A stretch of DNA of 64,000 nt from Symsagittifera roscoffensis (lineage: Eukaryota > Xenacoelomorpha > Acoela > Convolutidae), in the NCBI RefSeq assembly GCF_963678635.1, contig NC_087062.1:24946177-25010176 (forward strand), read 5' to 3'. The first letter of the stretch is position 1. Every line of letters begins with the position of its first letter. Below the pieces are notes generated by a model. That model saw nothing but the letters and a program-made list of their open reading frames with translations, searched no databases and was not told the origin of the DNA. Made by a program: the position numbers and the translations under genes. Shown in pieces: positions 50,101 through 59,139 of the stretch.

Positions 50101-53100
50101 TTTGGTTCATATGATATGAAATCAAGTCAGACAATATTTCATATTTCGCGCATATGGCAAAGAGATAACGCTCCTGCCTATAGAGACAAGGTAAATTCGA
50201 TTCCGACCAGGACCTGTTATTTTTTGTCAGCGGAAAATTGTCGTTGCGTCAAAAAAAATGTTGTCGTTCTTCTGTTGGTCTTCTTTTTTTGTCGGCTTAT
50301 TTGCCGCAGCAACAAATTTTTGTCGGCTTATTTGCGGCAGCACCATTTGTGGGCCCTTTCTACTCAAATTACAAATGATTTCATTATATTCCGGTTTTGG
50401 GCAAGTGATTGAGCTCCAAAAAGTTTTGCCTTTTTTATGCTAATTTTTGATTTTTTTTTCATGGTGTTCATTTGAAAATGTTTGTTTTCATGAACTCAAA
50501 GAGTTTTCTGTGCATTTAGTGCAGTGGTATCATCCATGCTTGAGACGACAAATCTCAGACTTTTGATTCCACTCGGGCCTGTTTTTTGTGGAAAATGAAA
50601 GTTCTCAAGTATTCTAGGTTTTCGTGTCTGCTAATTTTTGTCGGCTTAGGTTCCGCACGAAGGTTCGGTTTGTTTTTAGAATTTTGAGAACTCTTTGTAA
50701 AGTTCTAATGGTGCAGGTTTTTTCGGTGTTATTTTTGAGATCGATAAGAATGTGACAATAAATTTTCGAATTTCTGAATACTCAACGTCAAACTCACGAG
50801 GACCATCTTCAGGCTGATTGTATTTCATAATTGTTGAATCGCAAGTGGCGCAAAGCTCAGCTGTGTTATAAAAGCGACACTCTTAAAAGATTTGAAATTG
50901 AAATATCTTTAAGGTGATATTTTTTAATTCTTAGAACTATGAAGTTGAAACCTTCTCCGAAAAAAATAATCATTTTGTTTCGTTTTTCTTGACATTATCT
51001 ATCTATACTCTATTTAAATGCGTGTGACATGCTTATGCTTAAGCTTTTTCAATTTTGCACGTTTAATTATATATAAATGCGTAAGATTATTTTCGGTTTT
51101 CTTATTTATGATTGCTAGCCCTAATGAAAAGCCCAATTGCAAGGCTGTAGCAGGGATGGGGAGGAGGACTCTGCAGTATAGTGTAATGGAAAGGTTGGAT
51201 TTATCAATCTATAAACGATGCAACGGGCGCTTTGTTTCAGCGTTTTTTGCAGCATGTTTGAAATAAGTTACCCTAAGGTGGGTGTGGTGCTGTCAGAGTT
51301 GTTCCAGGGGTTGTGAATTTGGTGTACAAATTTGCGTACTTAAACTTTTTCAGTTTCCGAGATGTCGTTTTTTGTGACCTTTTTTTTCGATAAAACCTAG
51401 ATTTCTGAAGCTTTACAAAGTTTGAAAGTCCTCAACCTATAATGGGCTGCTGTAAGGGTCTTCTCAGGGGTTGTAAACTTTCCTCCAAAATGGCTGCTCA
51501 AATCCTATTATTTTCCAAGATATGACGTTTTTGGTTCAACAAGTTGCAGAAAATGCCTGTTTAACATCCCATAGATGTAGATGGGAGCGGTCAGGGTTTT
51601 TTCAGAGTTTGCAAATCTGGCCTTCAAAAATGACTGCTCAATTTCTCATACATTCTGAGATTTGTCGTGTTTTTTAATGGTATTTTATTTCCCGAGTTTT
51701 TGCGTTTTAATGATTTTTCAAAACTAAAGTTTTAATTATTTCAAACATTAAGAAAAGTTTTTCAAAACTTGAAGTTGTTGACCTTTTGGTGGTGCGATGT
51801 CAGGGTACTCCCTACTGTTGCAAATTTGGCCTATATACAATAATTGCTTAAACCTTTTTAGTTTTCTTGGTGTGACGTTATAGGAATAATTTATAAATGC
51901 TCAGATTTTATTTTTCTTTCTCTATGAAAATTTTTTTGGAGGTGTAAAGTGAAGTAACTTACTTACAGAGGCGGCAGATTTAGACTCTAAGTTTCATCAG
52001 CCAGATACTTTCAGTGTTCTCAGATCTAATCATTCATGCAGCTATCTAACAACCCATCCCCCCTCTTAGCTATCCTGCCAACTAACAATCCATTCATCAA
52101 TGCATAATCCCATCGATCAAGCCTTATATTCATCAAGCGATCTATCCAATCACCCGTCAGGCCAGTCATTCTCTTCTCTTATCGGGCCATCCACCAAGTC
52201 GTCCATCCATCAGGTCATTCATCTATGTAGCGGTGCATTCAACCAGCCAGAAGCCCCAATCGATCCATTATAGGCATCAATGTATCCAACCAGTCATCAT
52301 GCCAATCTTCCATTGATCGCAAAATTTTTGCCTTGCATCCAGTAAGCCAGCCGTCTAACCATTTTTTTAGTTATTCATTCATCAAGCGATCCATCCATAT
52401 AGCTATCCAGTAATCCACCTGTCTAACCATCCATCCATCTACATATCGATACATCCCGCATCCATCCTTGTAGCTATTCATGCATTCCATCAGGCATTCA
52501 TGCAGCTGTACAGATAGCCCTCTCAGTCTTACAAACAATCCGTCCATCTTACCATGCAGCCAGTCATATACGGCCATCAACCAACCTAGCCTTTCAACGA
52601 ATCAGTCATCAATTCTTACCTGGGCGCATCAATTTAGCCATACGTGCATCCAACCAGTCAGTCTTCGATCCAGCCATCACTCAGCCATCCATTTCTCTTA
52701 CCCTACGCCCAACTAGCGTCTTGTTATCATCTAGACAGCGACCCATGCGTCCATCTCCATCAAGCTATCCCTTGTGCCTTCAATCTGCCTTTTTTTAAAT
52801 CACCCAGCCAGCCAATTGATTGTTGAAATATCCATTGATCCATCCTTACAACCAGCTTAACATCCATTCTGTTTTTCTGTTAGAGATAAACGTTGTCATC
52901 TTTCAAGAGCAGCTTTAGCTGTAGAGTTCCTGCTGGTTTTTCTTATGGCTCGTTTATCTTAACTGATATTGAAGTCCAACTACTCCGCGGGACCAAAAGT
53001 AGTAGGTAGATAAAAAATTTCAATGAAATTTGTATTCCGCTGTGGTGAACTCTAGAAAATGCGATCATCATACTGCAAGTTCACTTTTCCAGCCAAACTT

Positions 53101-56075
53101 AAACAAATTTTTGTTTATTTATGGTATCTCTATACTGCTCTACTTCTCTTTGCCGATTTAATAGTGAAAATTTCTGTGGCGATTTTAGTTTGCAATTTTC
53201 ATCAGTTTTGTTAAAACTCCTTGCTAACTGGTATCTTAATATTAGAGTCTGTCGTAGATTTAAAACAGCAAGTAGGTCTATTAGAGCTCTATTCTGAAGC
53301 TTTTTTTTTCAATTTTTTTAAGGTTTAAGGATAGAATTATTTGCTGTGAACTAAAGCTGCAAGATGTATTTGAATTGAAGCTGCAATAAATTGAGTTTGT
53401 TTTGTGTGTAATATCAACACCTTCGAAGCCCTTCGTGTTATTGTTGTTGTTGTTCTTAGCCCCGAGAAGGCGCTTCCGAAATGCTCAAACCAAGCCCCGC
53501 AACTAGAAAAAAAAGAAACTAGAAAAAGATCTGGAGATGATGCGAGCGTGTTACTGTAGTATGGGAATCTAATTTGAGGATAGTGGGATTGGGTATTAGC
53601 GTCATCGAGGACTTAACTGTTTTAATTGGTTAAAATAGATGCTTTAGTCTTTGGGGCAGCTGGAGCGAAGAGAGATGTAGAGGCTTGTGATACGTAGATT
53701 TTGTTGCTGACCTTTATTTCTAAGCATTGCGCTTCCAAAATTACGTCTTCTATTGTTTCTAATTACTCGTATAGAAAGGAGTTATGAATGGCAGTGAGGA
53801 GGCCTCCTCCCTTCGAGTATGGTCGTTTCTAAAAAATGTATAATTTGGGCCCAGTGAGGGGGTGCGATTTTTCAAGTTAAACTTAGTTTCTTGATAAATC
53901 GCGATGTGGTTTTCGTATTCGCCCAGTAAGGCTGTAAGGCTGCAGTTTTGATTGCTTTCACAGAGATGCCATTTCAACTTAATTGCAGTATGTTCAGGGA
54001 ATTGGTACAGAGGATATGCTTGATTCATGGGGGGGGGGTTCGTTGCAGTAGGGGGTTTGAGTCATGACGCAAATTCGGAGTTTGATTGTTTACAACGGAA
54101 GGTGTGATCACTGGGTGGGAATTAGTTGTTAGGGGAGTTTATTACGAGCTGAGGAGTCAGGTTAGTAAAGTTAGTCACAGGAGAGGGCTTTATAGGATTT
54201 AGTACAAGATGGGCAGTAGAAATCTCTATTGTGCTCTTTGAGATTTTTAAGAAAGACTGCTAAATAAAAATGGGTCCAACCACATTTCTGGCACCAGACG
54301 CTTGCCTGGGTCCTTTAAAATTATTGTTTGCGAGGGGAGCAGGTATATGGACTAGGGTTAGTGTGAATGCCGGCACGGAGGACCAAGGTTAAAATTAAAA
54401 GACGGAGTGACCCGACTGACTTTGGAAGCACGAAACTAAAATCTCGAAAGAGCATCTTTTCCGCGCACCCTTGTCTGGAGAGTGACAGGTAGTATCATTT
54501 CAGGCTGTATAAACTGCGTGTCGGTGTAACCACTTCTGGACCCTCGAAGCCACTGTTCACGTTCTGTAGTGGCAGCGCGCGTGCATTGGGGATGCAAACG
54601 TCAGGGGTTCGAATTTCGGCCAACCCATGTTTTTTTCGATACGTTTTAATTTAGTCGGACTACGATTCGTGCGCTCAACTTCCAAGGAATTTAATTTTTC
54701 AGATATATAAATTTTTTAGTATAATTGAAAGTGGATCCGTTACTTCTAAATTTACGGACTACAACTTTCAATAAGTTCCTTTTTTCGATTTTTTTTTGCG
54801 TAATTGGTTTCTACTTAGTCACCTAATGTTGTGCCATAAGAGGGGCAATTAATTATGTTCAATAGAAACGGTAAAAATAGTTAATTCTTTTTGTATGTTT
54901 TAGGAAGGGTGGGTAATTGACAAGTTTTTTCGACTATCTGTTTTGATCGCATTTTTTACCAAAAAGTTTGGTCTGAACTGTTTCATCAGAATTGTTTTAC
55001 AGAATAGTTTGGTCAAAGTGCGCGCTCGGTCAGTGATACTAAATGCACGAGACCGAATTTATCAAATACTTGCGATGTTGTTTTTTACACATGCGATTAG
55101 CAACCGTTATCAAATCGGAAAATAGACCTTTTCAAATTAACAGCTAGCTTAATAAAGTCACCTAAATCATGTAGGCCAGCAGGATGTGTGGCCAAGCATT
55201 GTATTTATTGTAATACAATGTTTCACCATCAGATTATTTTTGAGATGGTCGGTAGTTTAAATAAACCAACTCATTTTTTCCTTATTAGTTTTTTTTTAAT
55301 TTCTTCGGGTTAAATGGTTTCGGCTGATGTTATATCTGCTCAGTTCCCTCATACGCGCCGTTTGGAGGCCACAATTGTATTTTATTTCTTTCAAACTTAT
55401 GTGGCTGACTTTTTCATGACGGCTGAACGATCACGACTCAACTTTTGTCTACTTAGCTACTGCTTGATAAAACTTGATTCGATACTAATTTAGCATTGCC
55501 AATTGTGGTTCTTGGTATATTTTCCTTAAACTGAAAGGCATGCGTGACAAATGTTGAAAAAATGATATATTCGATGTTTTTTGTCCTATTTGGATTTCGT
55601 CCTGTTTTTTTTTTACGGCTAGCTGCCGTGCTATTTTTGTATAATATCGCAAGTATTTTTGACAGTGATTTACCCGTCTTTTTATCTATTGCACAGCTTG
55701 CAATGCTTCGACTCTGTTGAGAGGTGCAGCTTAGACTGCAATTTCTAAAACTTTGTTTCAGGTTGGCCCAAAATAAATGTACAAGTATATCATCAGGACG
55801 AATACGGTCGCAATGAATTGTACGGATACGGGTTTGTTCATGTGCCAACCTCACCAGGAGTGCATGATGTTGAATGTGTTACATGGAGACCAGTTGGCTC
55901 CTTCACGGATCAGCTGGCAGAATACTTCTTAGGAGGCGCATCTCAGTTGCGAAAGACAGATGTAGTTTACACAGGTGCAGATAGATACAATTTGCAAACT
56001 GCTGCAATGGGGAAAGTGCACTTCAACCTCGGCATTGTTCTGAGGAATTTCGATAAGTTTGGAGTTGAGTGCTAG
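47196..56075 (+). CDS. B9D2: B9 domain-containing protein 2 (ciliary transition zone)
   Basis: Three exons joined by GT-AG introns give a 175-residue protein, the usual length of this family: 47196-47283, 47354-47479 and 55762-56075. Exon 1 reads [29 protein letters not shown]; exon 2 [18 protein letters not shown] and [12 protein letters not shown]; exon 3 [59 protein letters not shown] and [10 protein letters not shown]. These are the conserved blocks of the B9 domain, a C2-like fold; with B9D1 and MKS1 it builds the MKS module of the ciliary transition zone. The first intron is only 70 bp, the second 8.3 kb and full of repeats. U-rich AG sites at 47182 and 47189, just before the ATG, could be splice acceptors. 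The promoter must lie in or near the upstream LTR. Confidence 0.95.
47284..47353 (+). other. B9D2 intron 1 (70 bp)
   Basis: GTTGGT donor and a TTATTGTTCAG acceptor. It splits a Gly codon. The short length contrasts with intron 2. Confidence 0.9.
50140..50270 (+). repeat. tRNA-related SINE-like remnant 1
   Basis: TATGGCAAAGAGATAACG resembles a pol III A box and AAATTCGATTCCGACC a B box at suitable spacing. The following GACCTGTTATTTTTTGTCAG resembles the tail of remnant 2. Confidence 0.35.
50510..50610 (+). repeat. tRNA-related SINE-like remnant 2
   Basis: TAGTGCAGTGGTATCATCC resembles a D-arm/A box and TTTTGATTCCACTC a weak B box, then GGGCCTGTTTTTTGTGG as in remnant 1. Confidence 0.35.
51279..51890 (+). 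repeat. Highly diverged tandem array, four units
   Basis: Four units of about 165-210 bp (near 51279, 51445, 51580, 51790) share a pattern of GG-GC-GTCAGGGT, a CAGGGGTTG / GAGTTTGC-type block, a AAAATGGCTGCTCAAAT-type block and an AGATATGACGTTTTT-type block. They are recognisable only together. Confidence 0.5.
52040..52860 (+). repeat. Degenerate CATC/ATCC low-complexity tract
   Basis: The tract is dominated by CCATCCATC, TCATTCATC and CAAC-CAGCCA words, an old decayed tetranucleotide repeat. Open frames across it are compositional. Confidence 0.85.
54555..54640 (+). repeat. tRNA-like SINE remnant 3
   Basis: TAGTGGCAGCGCGCGTGC looks like a D-arm, TGCATTGGGGATGCA like an anticodon arm and AGGGGTTCGAATTTCGG like a T arm with a near-consensus B box. 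The acceptor and T stems do not pair, so it is not called as a tRNA gene. Confidence 0.4.
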
Positions 56076-56141
56076 GGTTGAAATTGTAAATACGGTGATT
56101 TGTAAATTAGATAGACGTTGTGAAATATGTGTAAATAAGTA

Positions 56142-56169
56142 AATAAAGCCCGTTTCTTCAAATTTTTAG
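56142..56169 (+). promoter_or_regulatory. Operon-like junction: poly(A) signal plus acceptor
   Basis: AATAAA at 56142-56147, 67 bp after the B9D2 stop, is followed by a pyrimidine-rich run and an AG (TTCTTCAAATTTTTAG) ending at 56169. The MRTF frame begins 97 bp later. A poly(A) signal immediately upstream of an acceptor is the pattern seen between genes of trans-spliced operons. Confidence 0.55.
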
Positions 56170-56266
56170 GAAACTTGTTTTAAGCCGAGCGATAAACTTA
56201 TTTAATCAGGCATCACAAGGTCTCCTGAATAAACACTTCTCAATTGTTGTTTTAAAGATTTGGAAT

Positions 56267-58087
56267 GTGATGTCGATTGAAATATCAGCAGTTGGTTGCA
56301 GTTCTTGCAATATCGATTGCTGTCGACAAGAGAATGACCTTCTATACGTTCCTGTTCCCATGTCAGTGGTGCAAGAGGCACTGGAAAAAGCACAAAATGA
56401 CAAGTTTTCCCTGATAGTCAATATTTCAATGAACCAAGAACCCGGTTCTCCAGAAAATAGTACAAGTCCTGCATTCATAACTGATGTGGGAACGATTGAT
56501 GAACGGAAGAATAAACTGGTGCGCCAATTAGAGACACGTCGCACGCCAGGAGAACTGAAAGAATTGGGGATTCTGAGATCGTCTTCACAATTCCAATCGG
56601 GAGCCATTCTGCGGAAGTCACAAGACCTAGAGCGCGCGAGAGTAGGAAATTTTCTGTCAAAAAAGCTGAAAATGCGACCCAATAAAGAAGATCTGGTCCT
56701 ACAAAATATTCTCAAAGAAAGTTCAGTCGAACCTTTTGTGAATTTTACCCAGAAAAAGCTTAAAAGAAGAAGGTTGGAAGACCAAATAGACCATTTCATT
56801 GCAAATAGACCTTCACCAGGAAGTATTCCTGAAAATATTATGCACAATGCTATGTCACCTACTCTGATGCCGGAACTAGCAGTTAGAGAGCAAGCTTCGA
56901 TCGATCAACATATGAGCGAATACGATGACGGTGAACTAGGATCGCAAACGGTTCCGTCGCCGCCGCCTCTCCCTGCTACTATTAGCATAGACAACAAAAT
57001 AAGACGAGCGGTTACGAGCACAGATACGATCATCAAATCGGGAGGTTTTGTGTTCCACGAAACACAAAGCAGTCCACCAGTTCAGAAGACAAACGATGAA
57101 ATCAGAAATAAACAGCAGGCAGTTCTGGATAAAATTAGACCTGCAAGCATATCTCTTGACGAAGAAGTATCGTCAATCTATCAGAAGATGACAGTGCCTG
57201 ATTTAAAAGCCCTATGTCGACAAAGAGGGTTCCAAATCCGACAGAAAGCAACAAAAGCGGAACTGATCCGTCTGCTGATGAAGTCAGATAGCAACGGAAA
57301 AAGATCAACGGCCAAAAGCACAATGTCGAAACCTTCGGACAGTACGGTCAGCTCTGCTTGTTCAACTCAACCAAAACCAGCTATTAAAACTCTTCCCAAA
57401 ATTTCCCAAAAAGAAATTGACGATATAATGAGCAGGACACCTTCTGCTCTGTCGATAAATTCTCCAATTGCATCTCCGATGCCTCGTGTGGCCACTCAGC
57501 AGCAAAGCTATTTTGCGTCTGCAGAATCTGTGCCGGCCTCAGTTGATAGTCAGAATCAACAGGGTTTTTCCTGGAATTATTCCCGCGACATTAATCTTCT
57601 AAAACAACCTAGGAACCCAACATCCAACCTTCAACACTTCGCACAAACACAGTCACAAAGTTTGAATAGGCAAATAGTTTATGTAGACGGAAATTATACG
57701 AGATCTACACAAAAAGACAGAGTATTGTCAAATGATTTTCACAGGGTTCGCAGTAATCCTTTGATGTCAAGTTCGACTATGAGCCCTGAACCTATTAATA
57801 GTTTTGTATATTCTGATGCTCCTAGCGTTTTCAGTACGACCGGAGTCAATGATCTTTCCTTGCATCCTCCAACTATGGAATCCGAAATGTATGTATCGTC
57901 TGAGAGTCAAGAAATGTCTGGCTTTCATAAGCACTTGGAGCGACAGACGATTGAAGAATTTGAAAAATGTATGCAAAGTGTGGCGGCAGAGAGTTGTAGT
58001 AGTCCAGCAATATCGATGAATGGGCTAGACGATTTCCTATCATGTAATTCTCCCTTTGGAAGCACCATTGAGTCGTGCAATTATTGA
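56267..58087 (+). CDS. Myocardin-related transcription factor, single exon, 606 aa
   Basis: Three RPEL-like actin-binding motifs lie near the amino end: residues 79-104 (core RRTPGELKELGIL), 121-149 (RPNKEDLVLQNIL) and 164-192 (RPSPGSIPENIM). Between the second and third is a basic segment (KKLKRRRLED) matching the nuclear-import region of MRTFs. A SAP DNA-binding domain follows at about 307-341 (MTVPDLKALCRQRGFQIRQK, ATKAELIRLLMKS). The rest (350-606) is Ser/Gln/Pro-rich and probably the transactivation part; I see no clear leucine zipper. In the family, G-actin binding to RPEL retains the factor in the cytoplasm; when released it works as SRF cofactor for cytoskeletal genes. RPEL3 lacks the Glu and Leu of its core, so actin binding may be weaker. 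The coding frame is uninterrupted by introns and follows B9D2 closely. The protein is short for the family. Confidence 0.88.
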   Translation: MMSIEISAVGCSSCNIDCCRQENDLLYVPVPMSVVQEALEKAQNDKFSLIVNISMNQEPGSPENSTSPAFITDVGTIDERKNKLVRQLETRRTPGELKELGILRSSSQFQSGAILRKSQDLERARVGNFLSKKLKMRPNKEDLVLQNILKESSVEPFVNFTQKKLKRRRLEDQIDHFIANRPSPGSIPENIMHNAMSPTLMPELAVREQASIDQHMSEYDDGELGSQTVPSPPPLPATISIDNKIRRAVTSTDTIIKSGGFVFHETQSSPPVQKTNDEIRNKQQAVLDKIRPASISLDEEVSSIYQKMTVPDLKALCRQRGFQIRQKATKAELIRLLMKSDSNGKRSTAKSTMSKPSDSTVSSACSTQPKPAIKTLPKISQKEIDDIMSRTPSALSINSPIASPMPRVATQQQSYFASAESVPASVDSQNQQGFSWNYSRDINLLKQPRNPTSNLQHFAQTQSQSLNRQIVYVDGNYTRSTQKDRVLSNDFHRVRSNPLMSSSTMSPEPINSFVYSDAPSVFSTTGVNDLSLHPPTMESEMYVSSESQEMSGFHKHLERQTIEEFEKCMQSVAAESCSSPAISMNGLDDFLSCNSPFGSTIESCNY

Positions 58088-59139
58088 TTACGTTAATTAA
58101 AGTTCAAGTTAAATTGTCGGCAATATCCTTATCTGTGCGGAATTTGATGGCTTAAAATGGCTCATTCATGTATCAAATTGGGCTTGGCACGTTTAAATGG
58201 TTCAAAAAGCATTTAAATTTTTATCTTGAAAACTAGCCTGCTGGTAAAGAACTAGCTAATTCTAATCGGAGATAAAGATTAACAACAATATTGCCAACAA
58301 TATGGACCATAAATTTACACATTCATTGTAGAAATTCAGTTGTTTAGTTCATTAGGATTTTACCGCAGCTTCGAAAAAAGAATGCCAACGAGAAACTTGT
58401 AATTTGTGCTGTAAATAATTTGTCTAATTTATTTTCATTCCAGATGTCCCTAAATTAGATGTTGTCAGTCACTAACTCATTTTAGTGCTTAGATATTTAT
58501 ACCAAATTAAATTAACCAAAAAATTGTTTTGTTTTCTGAGGCACTCATTTTGTCGATTTCGTAAGCTTTTCGGATCTACTTAACAATTAACCCCACCCCA
58601 CCAAGGCAGGGGGATAATTGTTAAGTAGATTAAATTAAACCAATCAAAACTCGATTTAAAAATAGAACTCTCTTGTGCTTACTGCTTTTTTTTATAGGGG
58701 TGGCAATTCTTTTGTAGATACAAAGGGGGGGGGTGGTATTGTTTAGCTGAGCCGGTTATATTTAAGAAGAGCCAGATTCTGGTTTTATTTAAATGGTTTA
58801 CCTAAACTAAGTTTTTTCGTTTTTTCCTAAGAAGCATATTATCGAAATATACTCAGATAATTTAACGTGGATCCATTTAAAATCCAAAGAAAAACGTGGA
58901 TAGCCGTAAGGATTATTGCATTGTTCTCCAAAGTTGAAAGTGTAAATGCAATTACTGCTTATTAAGTCAGATCTGACTTGTTCATAAATTCGTGTGTTAA
59001 TTTATGACAAGCAAATACTTAAATCAGCACAACTTTGTTAGTCATAGTCACTCAATAGTCACTCACTCGACTCTCTGCTGTTAACCGTGAAATCTTTTCA
59101 GAAACTGTGAAAGCTTTTCATTTCGCTTCTTGAACAATC
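58088..59139 (+). other. Intergenic region MRTF to RRM gene
   Basis: ATTAAA at 58096-58101 is a possible poly(A) signal for MRTF. A short palindrome lies at 58576-58628. A U-rich AG (TCTTTTCAG) at about 59100, 40 bp upstream of the next ATG, could be a splice acceptor. No other gene is seen. Confidence 0.5.
58576..58628. repeat. Perfect-stem palindrome
   Basis: CTACTTAACAATTA and TAATTGTTAAGTAG are exact reverse complements, extended by CCCC/GGGG, around a C-rich loop. Confidence 0.85.

Larger units (their letters stand above)
47480..55761 (+). other. B9D2 intron 2 (8.3 kb), no gene inside
   Basis: Donor GTAATTTT at 47480 and acceptor TTTGTTTCAG ending at 55761; the junction splits a Gly codon (G|GT). 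Inside are AT-rich sequence, tRNA-like SINE remnants (50140-50270, 50510-50610, 54555-54640), a diverged tandem array (51279-51890) and a CATC-rich low-complexity tract (52040-52860). No open frame inside looks like a gene. Confidence 0.85.

Noticed and set aside
52371-52826. ORFs on both strands in the CATC-rich tract
   Set aside because: Low-complexity composition, no conserved domain, inside a B9D2 intron.
54555-54640. Functional tRNA gene (anticodon GGG)
   Set aside because: The B box and anticodon arm are suggestive but the T stem and acceptor stem do not pair.
56206-56847. 213-residue minus-strand ORF
   Set aside because: Antisense of the RPEL region of MRTF; no domain of its own.
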